From Pampus argenteus (Eukaryota; Chordata; Actinopteri; Scombriformes; Stromateidae): 64,000 bases of DNA. Each line of letters starts with the position of its first letter. Positions within the stretch are counted from its first letter, which is position 1. The DNA is taken from assembly GCA_036937835.1 (NCBI GenBank), contig CM072864.1:17962001-18026000 (forward strand), given 5' to 3'. The position numbers and the translations under genes are program-made. The notes under the pieces were generated by a model. It made no database searches, had not been told where the DNA came from, and worked only from the letters and a program-made list of their open reading frames with translations. This document shows, in pieces, positions 21,176 to 32,747 of the stretch.

Positions 21176-21821
21176 AGCAGGTTTTACCCCTTCTTTAAAT
21201 TCAGTGAGAATTTTAACAGTTTTACTTCACACAAGTCACAAGTCATTTTTCTGAGTCTTTATTAATTGATACACTTATTTTGTGTATTATAATTTCCAGA
21301 CAACCGGGCACAAATAGCCTCAAAACTTGTAAAAAAGTTTTCATATCAATGTCAAACAAAACATGTGGACACATCTCCTGATCTTATCTTAAAGTACTTA
21401 AATGATTAATGAAATAGTAAAAGTAAGTTACTTTAAATGACTTCTTGAGCTAGAAAGATATATTACACATATTATATACTGTACTGTTGCATTAGTTTAA
21501 CATTAAGCACAATTTTCTTAATTGTAAATGTTTTCACAATATATTGTTAAAAAAAACAAAAAACCTAATAGAATATTGGTTCCACACCTGGATGCATGTT
21601 GTTTCTTCACAATATGTTTTGACTCTGCAAATTGTTCAGTTGTTTAATGGGATATTATTTGTAAAAACAATTAGAATATTAGATCTACTTTATAAATTGC
21701 AACTGGACTTATGTTGTTGCAATTCTAAATAATAGATCTTAAATTATGATTTTTTTAAAAGTGTAAATTAACTTTCCAGTTGAAGTCAGTAGAATAAAGA
21801 CTGAAGACAGAAGTAGTATGC
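21176..21821 (+). repeat. Distal copy of a tandemly duplicated pepsinogen upstream segment (copy 2)
   Basis: This stretch, beginning AGCAGGTTTTAC, is a diverged duplicate of the next one. Shared landmarks in the same order are TTCAGTGAG, CATATCAATGTCAAACAAA, GATCTTATCTTA, TTTTCTTAATTGTAA and CTGCAAATTGTTCAGTTG. It has no gene and is AT-rich. The Gypsy B leader is joined directly to its left end. Confidence 0.8.
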
Positions 21822-22494
21822 AGCAGGTTTTACATACATTATTTTTAATTCAGTGAGTATTTTACTGTTCTTTATTCAAAATACAAGCCATTTTCCTGTG
21901 TCTTTATTTTGTGTATTATTGTTATCAGATATCCTGGCCAGAAATTACCTGAGTTCACAACTTGGAAAAACCGATGGAAAGTTTCCATATCAATGTCAAA
22001 CAAAGAATATGGACATCCAATCTAGAGATCTTATCTTATATGAGATAGTAAAAGTCAGTTCCTGAGCAAAGGTAAATATAAATATATACAAATATATCAC
22101 ATTTATTATATACTGTGTGTTGGCATTGTTACACTTGTTTAACAACAAGGATCATTTTCTTAATTGTAATTGTTTTCATAATATATTGTAAAAAAAACAA
22201 AAACAAAAAAACAAACTAATAGAATATTGGTTCCACACAAGGATTCATGTTGTTTCTACAGAATATTTTGTGACTCTGCAAATTGTTCAGTTGTTTAATG
22301 GGATATTATTTGTTCTTAGATAAGAGGCAATTTATCACTATATGTTTTTCCATTTTTCCAATGAGCCTATGCTTGAAATCAAGTTATATGGGAGGGCACA
22401 ACCTTGATAGCTTGAGACACAACCTTGATATGTTGTATATAAGTGCTGGACTCTGCCACTTGAACTTCACTCGTCCAACACTAAAGACACCAGC
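21822..22494 (+). promoter_or_regulatory. Pepsinogen copy 2 upstream region and core promoter
   Basis: The proximal duplicate continues into a promoter. A TATATAAG box lies at 22436-22443, about 52 bases before the ATG. A GATA-type site AGATAAG lies near 22318. Two copies of ACAACCTTGATA lie near 22400 and 22421. All of these are conserved before copies 3 and 4. GATA factors are known regulators of gastric genes; binding here is inferred. Confidence 0.65.
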
Positions 22495-25108
22495 ATGATG
22501 AAGTGGCTCATCGTACTGTCAGCCCTTGTGGCTTTCTCTGAATGCCTTCATAGGTGAGTCTGACCTGGCTGCTTGTTTTCTTTCAAAAGGCCATTTGGCT
22601 GAATGCTGCTTTGATCATGCAAAACAGCTGAAAGAAGGTACTTTTCTCCAACTGTAAAATGCTGATTTCTGCATTTTGCTGGTTTGTTATTCACATTGAT
22701 GTGTACAGGATGCCCCTGATCAAGGGAAAGTCTGCCAGGGAAGCGCTGAAAGAGAAAGGATTGTGGGAGGAGTACAGAAGGCAGTTTCCATACCAGCCAA
22801 AGGCCAGGTTTTACCAGGCCGGTACTCAGTCAATGACCAACGATGCAGATGTAAGTCCAAACCAGAGAGACTTTGTTCATAATACTATTTCTGAAGAACA
22901 TAAATTAGATAAACTTGTTTATCCCATAATGCACAAACAGCAGGTAGTTGATGTTATCATGTAAAGACACTTATGTCAACTTCTTACACTTTTCCTGCAA
23001 AACTTAAAAACACAAAATAGATCAACATATTTGACACATTTTAGTCAGATTGACATTAACCTCTCTGTTTTGCTTTCCTCTAGTTGTTCTACTATGGTGT
23101 TGTCTCCATTGGCACCCCTCCTCAGTCCTTTACCGTCATCTTCGACACTGGCTCTTCTAACCTGTGGGTCCCTTCAGTCTACTGCACCAGCCCGGCCTGC
23201 GGTGAGAACCGACGACATATTGTTTCCAGTATATTTACTTAAGTACTGTATATGGTACAAATTCTAAATCTAAGTACTTCAATTTCATGCTATTTTCTTC
23301 TTCTTTTTACTACACTACATTTGTTTGACAATTATGATTTAATCTTGATATTTTAAATACCAACATTATCTTGTAAACATGAAGCTTGAATTAAACTATG
23401 CAACTGTATAAAAACGAAAGTAGTTTTGACTCCACTTAGACCACCTACAACAAATAAATACTTCTCACATATTAATGCAGCAGTGATGAAAAAACACTGA
23501 CATACAAATGAATTCTGATTAATTGATTGATTGATTACATCTAAGCAATGAAAAAAAAATCGAAATACAGTCTATATGAGTTTATTATGTCAAAGTGGTG
23601 GAAAACACTAAGTACAATTCCTCAGTGATATAGAGGGTCCAATTTTCTTAACATGAACATAAAATGTGCATGTGATAGAAATGTTGTTCCTCTGCAGAGA
23701 ACCACAACAAATTCAACCCTCAGCAGTCCTCCACCCTCAAGTGGAACGGCCAGTCTCTGACCATCTGGTATGGCACTGGTAGTATGACTGGATATCTGGC
23801 CAGTGACACTGTTGAGGTAACCAAACTCCCTGCAATGACATAAATAGTCTGTTTAGACTTCAATCATCCATATCTCTATGATATGTTAACTGACAGCTGT
23901 CTTGTGTTTCCAGGTGGGCGGCATCTCTGTTGCCAACCAAGTGTTTGGCCTTAGCCGCACAGAGGCTCCCTTCGAGACTTATATGCCCGCTGATGGTATC
24001 CTGGGACTGGCCTACCAGTCTATTTCCGCTGATAACGTTGTGCCCGTCTTTGACAACATGGTCAAGCAGGGACTGGTGTCCCAGGCCATGTTCTCTGTCT
24101 ACCTGAGCAGGTAATGAAACAGGATGGAAATCTGTCAGATGTGACCTTGTGTCATGTTCTATGGCTTCTTTTTACATATGACTCTCTCTCAGCAATGAAC
24201 AGCAGGGCAGTGAGGTGGTCTTCGGTGGTCTTGACAGCAGCCACTACACTGGAGATATCACCTGGATCCCTCTGTCTTCTGAATCCTACTATCAAATCAA
24301 AATGGACAGGTACAGAAAAATGCATCCGAAATCATCAAAATAATGGTTGCACAAAGCCTCCTGGCTTGATTATAATTCACATTTTGCTGCTCATTCTCAC
24401 AGTGTTACCATCAATGGACAGACCGTGGCCTGCTCTGGTGGCTGCCAGGCCATTATTGACACTGGCACCTCCCTGATTGTTGGCCCAACCACTGACATCA
24501 ACAACATGAATACCCGGGTTGGAGCTACAACAACAACCAACCAGAATGGAGAGGTGAATCACACCATCATACCATACCATCTGAAGTAGATTTTCCCTGT
24601 TGTCTGAAACCAGAGTGAACAAAACTTTAAAGCTGTGATGTCAAATTGTCTCAACTAAAAACAAAGTGGGACTTGGTTACTTTCTTAAGCCATAAACATG
24701 TAAAATACAAATAAATACAACTACTGCTTCACAGTCTGTGTGTGATGTTCTTCTTACAGGCTGTAGTGAACTGCCAGAACATCCAGAGCATGCCTGATAT
24801 TACCTTCACTCTCAACGGGAATGCCTTCACCGTCCCTGCATCTGCCTATGTCACTCAGGTCAGTTAAACCCCTGTCACCAATGCAAAAAGAAAACTATCT
24901 GTACGTTTTAAATACACATCATCAAGATTTTGGGGAAAAAATAAATCTCCTTTTTCTCGTCTTTCCACAGAGCTCAGATAGTTGCTACACTGGCTTTGGA
25001 CAGGAGGGCACTGACCAACTCTGGATCCTGGGAGATGTCTTCATCAGGGAGTACTACGCCATCTTTGATACCGAGTCTCAGAGAATTGGTCTGGCCAAGT
25101 CTGTGTAA
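22495..25108 (+). CDS. Pepsinogen A-type aspartic proteinase, copy 2 (complete, 9 exons)
   Basis: Secreted gastric zymogen. Exons: 22495-22553, 22709-22850, 23084-23201, 23698-23816, 23914-24110, 24193-24309, 24403-24553, 24760-24858 and 24971-25108. All borders are GT/AG and the exons sum to 380 codons (379 aa plus stop). Two adjacent ATGs start the frame (MMKWLIVL). Residues 1-17 are a signal peptide. About 20-63 form the basic activation peptide with its conserved Lys/Arg. The catalytic motifs are FDTGSS (Asp88) and IIDTGTS (Asp270), and the flap Tyr131 is in WYGTGS. The three expected disulfide pairs are present. The nine-exon layout is that of vertebrate pepsinogens. Fish pepsinogen A is the best match; subtype is not resolved. 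Confidence 0.95.
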
Positions 25109-25189
25109 TTTAAATGAAACACCCGATGGATAATCTATAAATGTGTATTTCCCTGTAGGACCTTGTCCGACTGATTCAACTGCCTTTGC

Positions 25190-25195
25190 ATTAAA
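25190..25195 (+). promoter_or_regulatory. Poly(A) signal ATTAAA of pepsinogen copy 2
   Basis: ATTAAA lies about 82 bases after the stop, in the context GCATTAAAAAGATTAT, identical to copy 1. The 25109-25601 flank matches 1252-1744. Confidence 0.55.
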
Positions 25196-25601
25196 AAGAT
25201 TATAGCAAGTCAAAGCATTCAATGTATTTTTTTCAATGTGTCACTCTGACTGTGGTGACTACAGCCAAAATTAAACATCACTTAATGTCTTTGAAAACAT
25301 CTTAAATTTTGTGTTACAGTGTTGTACTGAAATGTCACAGGAATAAGAATCAATCCACTTTTTCATTTCATTTCATTCATATCGCTCCTTGAGGGAAACT
25401 TGACCCTTTACAGATGATACATAAGGGATCACCACCAGCTCTTTTGTGTAAAGAAAGAACAGACCAAGAACAGAATATCGAGCAGCAGAGAACCTCTGAG
25501 GCTGTAATCCAGAAGAAGCAGAAAAGCAAAAATACTTACAAAATAAAAGAATATATGTGATCTGATAACTCAGCAACATGCTTTAAACACTTAAACCTGC
25601 C

Positions 25602-25949
25602 TTACAGTAAGCGTATTCTGTCACTTCCTGTTACCGGTGTTACTGACACAGTGCTCTCTGTTTTGCTCACCTAGCCTGATTTTCACGTATTCCTCACATT
25701 GGCGAGTGTCTCCATAACTTTACAACATCACTTAGACTAGCCTAGCTAAACAATGGCTTCTCGCTCCTCTCCCACTCTCTCTTCTCCTCTCTCTTGTCCT
25801 GTGTGCCACATGTTTAGTTACTCCTCGTCCTCCTTTAGCGAAAATGGTAATTGTAATAAATGTAATTTATTTGTAGCTCTGGAGGCAAGGCTTAGCGCCT
25901 TAGAGGCACGGTACCGCACCACCGAACAGTCAGTAGCTGCTATATGTGA
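25602..25949 (+). mobile_element. L2 5' UTR/ORF1 N-terminal fragment (unit 2)
   Basis: The duplicate of 1745-2092, with ATG at 25753 and the same truncation point. No function is expected. Confidence 0.55.
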
Positions 25950-26481
25950 CAAGGTTAAAATTATAATATTACTTTTACATTTGAAATGTCACCAAATCCT
26001 GATGAATGTTGTTTTCTATATGTTTTAGATGTGTTTTATTGCCTATTTCTATGCCTAAATGTTGTATTTAGACTAGGGTGTTGAGACCTGTACTGTCACT
26101 TTAAGAGGTCGCAGGCCTCTTGTCGTCATCCCGGTGCTTCTCTCAGTTTGCGCCAGACGAGCTGAGAATAGGTAATGTTACTATTTTGCTTGTCACTTTC
26201 AAACATTTATTTCAGTTTTTGGACAATGTAAACCTTGTTTTATGTATAAATGTTCGTTTTTAGGTTGTAAACATGCACTTAATGTGACAATTGAATATGA
26301 AGCTTGTAAACTGATTTTTTGCAGGTTAAAGCAGACATGTTTCCACATGCTAGTCTACAGGGTTTTTTCTGTATGCTTATTTGCTAACAGGAGCTTGAGA
26401 CCTGTGTGCTGTGTGGAGGAGACTGCATGTTACAGAGCCTTATGTGTTTTTATGTTGATTTGTACAGAGACAAATCCAGTC
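25950..26481. other. Unassigned intermediate sequence (unit 2)
   Basis: Duplicate of 2093-2624; no gene recognised. Confidence 0.3.
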
Positions 26482-28059
26482 TTGAAAGGCCCTATGAACC
26501 GTGGTGCCAGCTTCCGTGATTCTGTTTGCAAGGGTAGGTTCTTAGATGAGAGCCACACCTGTTGACCCACCTGGTAGCTAGGTGCAGGGACTCTATGACG
26601 ATCTGCTATGCGACGATTACGCTCTGCCGTCCTTCCTAGGGCTGCTCGGGTCTCCCTCCATACCCTCTGCACCCGGCGGAGCTGCGCGTGGACCAATGGC
26701 ACCGCCACCTCCGATTTCTGGCTGGGGAACAAGGGTGGCTGAAACCCGTGATTCACCATGAAGGGTGAAAATCTCGTGGCCAAGCTGATGAGGGTATTAT
26801 GTGCGTACTCGACCCATGGAAGGTGGGATGCCCAGGAGGAGGGGAGTCGAGCCGCGACGCAGCGCAGGGCGGACTCTAGGTCCTGGTTGGCCCGCTCCGT
26901 TTGACCGTTAGACTGGGGGTGATAGCCTGACGTGAGACTCACTGCCGCCCCCACTCCCCGACAAAAAGCCTTCCATACCTGGAAGGTGAATTGTGGACCT
27001 CGGTCGGAAACGATGTCCAGCGGGATTCCGTGCAGCCTGAAAACATGCTGCGTCATTAAATGGGTGGTCTCCAAGGCGGAAGGGAGCTTGGGGAGAGGAA
27101 CAAAATGAACCGCCTTGGAGAACCGATCTACGACTGTCATTATAGTGTCTTTACCTTTAGACGGAGGTAATCCCGTAACGAAGTCGATGGCAATGTGAGA
27201 CCAGGGGCGGTGAGAGGTCTTCCTCCGGGCACAGGCGGAGCAGGCGGCGATGAAGGCTTTTACTTCAGAGGCCATGGAAGGCCACCAAAAACGCTGCTGG
27301 ATGAGAGCAAGTGTTCGATGACCCCCGGGATGGCAGGCTATCCGGGAGGTGTGTCCCCACATGAGCACTGGGGAGCAGAGGGCTGGTGGGATGAAGAGAC
27401 GCCCTTGGGGGCAGCCCTCAGGCACAGGCTGGTCTCGGAGGGCATCTTGTACCTCCCTTTCTACCCTCCATCGCACCGCGCCCACCATCCAGGGCGCAGG
27501 GAGGATGCTCTCACCCGCTGATTCCCTCTCTCCTGGGGAAAGCGCATCCGGTTTAGCATTCTTGGAGCCCGGTCGATAGGTGAGGGTGAAATTAAACCTG
27601 CCCAGGAACAGAGCCCACCTGGCCTGCCGTGCGTTGAGGCGCTGTGCCGAGCGGAGGTAGGCCAGATTTTTATGGTCGGTCCAGATGATAAAAGGGTGTT
27701 CCGCTCCCTCCAGCCAATGACGCCATTCCTGTAGAGCCAGCACCACCGCCAGGAGTTCTCGGTTCCCCACGTCGTAGTTTTTCTCCGCAGGAGAGAGGCG
27801 GCGGGAGAAGTATGCGCAGGGGTGGAGCTTGTTATCCTTCCGGTGGTGTTGGGAGAGTACGGCCCCTACGTCGGAATCCGAGGCGTCCACCTCGACCACA
27901 AACTGCTGTTCAGGATCTGGGTGCACAAGAACAGGGGCATAAGTAAATCTATGTTTAAGTTCTGTGAATGCTTTGTCAGCTTCAGTAGTCCATGTATATG
28001 TTTGCTTCAGAGAGGTTAGCTGTGTGAGCGGGGCAGCTATCTGACTATAGCCCCCAATG
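26482..28059 (-). pseudogene. Gypsy A RNase H-integrase half, uninterrupted frame (unit 2)
   Basis: The same region as 2625-4202 but in one frame of 498 codons (26430-27926). RNase H, HHCC zinc region and integrase core (DFVTGLPPSKGKDTIMTVVDRF, SDRGPQF) are joined without the unit 1 indel. It is still truncated after RFIGPF and cut off from its RT by the L2 LINE, so it cannot work as part of a full pol. Confidence 0.88.
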
Positions 28060-28073
28060 TAACCAGTGATGAC

Positions 28074-28271
28074 ATGTATAGCCGTATGTCGTCATTTCAC
28101 CGCTGGTTGTCGAGGTGGTGTCCAGATAACGATGTGGGCTTTATAAATAATTGGACACCTTTCTGGGGAAAACCTGGTCTGATTAGGAGAGACGGCATCC
28201 ATCACACTTTGGATGGAGCAGCTCTTATATCTAGAAACATGGCCAAGTTTATTAGTCGATCTAACCCATGA
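28074..28271 (+). pseudogene. L2 ORF1 esterase C-terminal fragment (unit 2)
   Basis: Open frame with RWLSRWCPDNDVGFINNW and GRDGIH-type block RRDGIHHTLDGAALISRN, ending in a stop just before ORF2. In unit 1 the same stretch has a TAG in place of the first Trp codon. The domain is truncated at its N-terminus. Confidence 0.65.
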
Positions 28272-28370
28272 CAATCCAGAGTTGAGACCAGGAAGCAGAG
28301 CTGCAGTCTTACACGCTTCTCTGCGCCTCCACTAGAGCAGCTGCCCACCCAATCATCTAGTATAGAGACT

Positions 28371-31300
28371 GTGTCTGTCCCCCGTCCACCTGCATTATTT
28401 AAAGATAAAATAAAAAGAAGAGGAGTTAATCATAAAAACCTAATAAAAATTAAATCAACATCTCCAAGAGTCCAAAACAAGATAATTAAATGTGGACTCC
28501 TGAATATTAGGTCCTTGTCCTCTAAAGCTGTTTTAGTAAATGAATTAATATCTGACTATGATATTGATTTATTCTGCCTCACTGAAACCTGGTTGCAGGA
28601 GGATGAATATATTAGTTTAAATGAATCCACTCCCCCCAGTCATTGTAATACTTATATTCCTTGAAGTACTGGTCGAGGTGGTGGAGTTGGAGCCATATTT
28701 GACTCTAGTTTACTCATTAATCCTAAACCTAAACTAAATTATAATTCATTTGAAAGTCTCGTTCTTAGCCTGACTCACCGAACCTGGAAAACATTACAGC
28801 CAATATTATTTGTTATATTATATCAAGCTCCAGGTCCTTATTCTGAATTTCTATCTGAATTTGCAGAATTTGCATCAGGCTTGGTCGTTAAAACAGATAA
28901 AGTAATTATTGTAGGTGATTTTAATATTCATGTCGACAACCATAGTGATAGTCTTAGTACTGCATTTATCTCTTTGTTAGACTCAATTGGCTTCTGTCAG
29001 AGTGTAAACAAACCGACTCATTGTCTGAACCACACTCTTGACCTTATACTCTCATATGGCATTGAAATTGATCATCTAATAGTCTTTCCACATAATCCTA
29101 TTCTATCTGACCATTTTCTAATAACCTTTGAGTTCATACTACTGGACTATAAGCCTTTTTTCAGAAACTCCTACAGCAGATGTTTATCTGACAGTGCTGT
29201 AGCCAAATTTAAGGAAACGATTACTATAGTATTAAATTCAATGCCATGTCTTAATGTTACAGAGGAATTAGCAGCTTCCTGTAGCCCCTCACACATAGAT
29301 CAGCTCGTTAGTAATACTACAGACACATTACAGGCAACTCTTGACTCTATTGCACCTCTGAAAAAGAAGACAATAAAACAGAGGAGGTTAGCACCATGGT
29401 ACAGCCAGCACACTTGCAAATTAAAACAAGATGCATGTAAATCTGAACGTAAATGGCGTGCCTCTAAACTGGAAGAATCTCGCCTAGCCTGGCAAGATAA
29501 TCTTGCAATTTATAGGAAGGCTCTGCGTAATGCCAGAACAGCTTATTATTCCTCATTAATTGATGAAAATAAGAACAACCCCAGGTTTCTCTTCAGCACT
29601 GTAGCCAGGCTAACAGAGAACCACAGCTCTATTGAGTCATCTATTCCTTTAAGCCTAACTAGTAATGACTTCATGAGCTTCTTTAATGATAAAATTCTAA
29701 ATATTAGAGACAAAATTCATCACCTTTTGCCCTCAACAGGCACTCATCTGATTTCAGATACAGCAAGTTTGGAAATAGCTATAAAACCTGACATATATTT
29801 AGACTGCTTTTCTCCCGTCGAAATTCAACAAATAACTACAATAATTTCTTCATCTAAGTCGTCAACCTGTCTCTTAGACCCCATCCCAACCAGGCTGCTT
29901 AAAGATGTATTACCTTTAGTTAGCCCGTCCTTATTGAATATGATTAATCTGTCTTTATTATCAGGATATGTACCACAGTCCTTTAAATAGCTGTGATTAA
30001 GCCTCTTCTTAAAAAACCAACTCTAGATCAAGAGGTTTTAGCCAACTACAGGCCAATATCAAACCTTTCATTCATCTCTAAGGTACTTGAGAAAGCCGTA
30101 GCCAATCAGCTATGTGATTTTCTCCACACAAACAGCTTATTCGAGGAGTTTCAGTCAGGATTTAGAGTAAATCATAGCACAGAGACCGCACTAGTTAAAG
30201 TTACAAACAACCTCCTAATGGCATCAGACAAGGGACTCATCTCTATACTTGTCCTATTAGATCTTAGTGCCGCATTTGACACCATTGACCATCAGATTCT
30301 CTTACAGAGACTGGAATATCAAATTGGCATTAAAGGAACCGCCCTAGGCTGGTTTAAGTCATATTTCCTAGACCGTTCTCAGTTTGTTCATGTTAATGAT
30401 GAATCCTCCATGCAAACCAAAGTTTCTCATGGAGTCCCTCAAGGTTCTGTATTAGTGCCACTTCTTTTCAGTTTATATATGCTTCCTCTAGGGCAGGGGT
30501 CTCAAACTCAATTGACCTGGGGGCCGCTGGAGGCAGAGTCTGGGTAAGGCTGGGCCGCATCAGGATTTCCACAAGAAAATCGCTGATAAAACATTCCGTT
30601 CTCAAATGCCTTTATTTTTAACACAAAATAATGAATTAAATAAACAAATAAAATTAAAAATGATCATACAGCAGATACAGACGACTGAAGAAACCACATA
30701 TTAACTGACTGACTTCATAGTACACATGAAGCAGCGAGACGCTGTGGATCCGTGTCTGTAAATACGGTGTCAAAACGTCCACTTTTGCCCAGACATGTCT
30801 TCTTTTAATGAAGTTTATATTCATTTAAAAGTCAGTTTTTAATCCTGCGCTTTGCACAGGCTGTGTGTGTGGCCCCTGCGACTTACACACAGGCAGAGAG
30901 AGAGAGACGACACTCTTCTTCGTGTCCTCCGGGGCAGACTTGTAGCGAGGTGGAGCTTTACAGAGCCACCGGACAGCCTTGCCGATGTCCCGCCCACCAG
31001 AGCCATATACCTAACCGTGATTGGTTCATTCAGCTCCGCACACAACAAGTGTCATTCATATCAATTTTGCGGGCCGCACTAACATTAATCTTTCATATTA
31101 AGACGGGCCGCAAATTATCGCCCCGGGGGCCGCGAGTCTGAGACCCCTGCTCTAGGGAACATTATTAGGAATCATTCAATTAACTTTCACTGTTATGCCG
31201 ACTACACCCAATTATATTTATCGATCAAGCCTGATGAAACCAATCGCTTGACTAAACTTCAAGCATGCATTAAGGACATAAAAAATTGGATGACCCACAA

Positions 31301-31998
31301 TTTTCTGATGCTAAATTTAGATAAAACTGAAGTTCTCGTAATAGGACCCAAACACCTTAGAAACTATCATTCCAGAGATTTAGCCTTAGATGGGATCACC
31401 CTGGCCTCCAGCTCCACCGTAAAAAATCTTGGAGTTGTTTTTGATCAGGATTTGTCCTTTAATGACTATATAAAACAACTTTCGAGGACTGCATTCATCC
31501 ACTTACGTAACATTGCCAAAATCAGACGCATCATTTCTCAAGCGGATGCAGAAAAACTAGTCCATGCATTTGTTACTTCTAGGCTGGACTATTGTAACTC
31601 TTTGCTATCAGGCTGCTCTAATAAGTCTCTTAAGAGTTTGCAGCTGATTCAGAATGCTGCTGCACGTGTTCTGACAGGAACCAAAATCAGAGATCAAATC
31701 TCTCCCATTTTGGCTTCCTTGCACTGGCTACCCGTTAAATCTAGAATAGAATTTAAAATTCTTCTACTAACTTACAAAGCTCTTCATGGTCAGGCACCAT
31801 CATATCTAAAAGAGCTCATAGTACCTTACCACCCTACTAGAACACTGCGCTCCCAGGATGCTGGGTTCCTTGTGGTTCCTATAGTGTCTAAAAGTAGATT
31901 GGGAGCCAGAGCTTTCAGCTATCAAGCTCCTCTTCTGTGGAATAAACTACCACTCTGTGTTCGGGAGGCAGACACGATCAACACCTTAGGAGTAGTAG
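28371..31998 (+). pseudogene. L2 ORF2 (unit 2), inactivated
   Basis: The endonuclease starts in the frame from 28371 but stops at TGA 28662 (CTTGAAG, where unit 1 copy A has CTCGAAG). The frame reopens through VGDFNIHVD and the linker to 29990, where loss of one A (TTTAAATAGC) causes a frameshift and stop. The RT then continues from 29993 to the hAT-type insert at 30494. After the insert the catalytic YADD has become YADY (GACTAC near 31201). In the GVPQGS block unit 2 also reads VLVPLLF in place of VLGPLLF. The C-terminal domain is open from 31248 to 32006. Confidence 0.85.
30494..31149 (+). mobile_element. Non-autonomous hAT-type element, 656 bp (unit 2)
   Basis: Same insert, same site and same length as 9433-10088, with the CTCTAGGG duplication at 30486-30493 and 31150-31157. 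A few single-base differences separate the two copies. It therefore moved before the unit duplication. Confidence 0.9.
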
Positions 31999-32747
31999 GA
32001 CCTTAAGAGTAGACTTAAGACTTTCCTTTTTGATAAAGCTTATAGTTAGGGCTGGCTCAGGTCATCCCTTAGTTATGCTGCCATAGAACTAGACTGCTGG
32101 GGGACTCACATACTCTCTCGTTCTCTCTCTCTCTCATTCTCACTCTCTCCTTATCCATCTATCTAATCCATCTATCTATCTATCATGTTACTAATTAAAC
32201 TTCTTCCCCGGAGTTTCTGTGCTCTCTCGTCCAGCAGGTTCTTGTGGACTGTGTCTGCTGCTGTGGTCCTGCGTGGCGTCTTCTGCGTGTGTTGTCGCCG
32301 TCATCATTGTTGCCATATCCCCATTACAGTTTATAGTTAGTTAATGATTTCCTACTGTGCATCTGTATCTTTACCACTAGTTTCACTGTTACTGTAATAA
32401 TTCATCATTCATTGTCATTATTCTCATTTTATCATTGTCATTATTTATCACTATTATTCATCGTGAGTGTACAATATGTGTGTGTTGATTTGTTCTGTAC
32501 ATGTGACATCCATTGCACGTCTGTCCGTCCTGGGAGAGGGATCCCTCCTCTGTGGCTCTTCCTGAGGTTTCTTCCACCTTTTTCCCTGTTAAAAGGTTTT
32601 TTGGTGGGCAAGTTTTTCCTCACTCGAATCGAGGGTCTAAGGACAGAGGGTGTCACTCCCTGTACAGATTGTAAAGCCCTCTGAGACAAATGTATTTTGT
32701 GATTTTGGGCTATATAAATAAAATTTGATTTGATTTGATTTGATTTG

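Larger units (their letters stand above)
28060..32747 (+). mobile_element. L2-type LINE (unit 2), broken, carrying the hAT-type insert
   Basis: Inserted at the same Gypsy A site as in unit 1, with triplet ATG at 28057-28059 and 32748-32750. It is one continuous element: ORF1 esterase tail, endonuclease, RT and 3' end with ATTTG-repeat tail. There is no second L2 copy here, unlike unit 1. From about 29235 onward it matches unit 1 copy B, including the one-base loss and the hAT-type insert. Confidence 0.87.
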
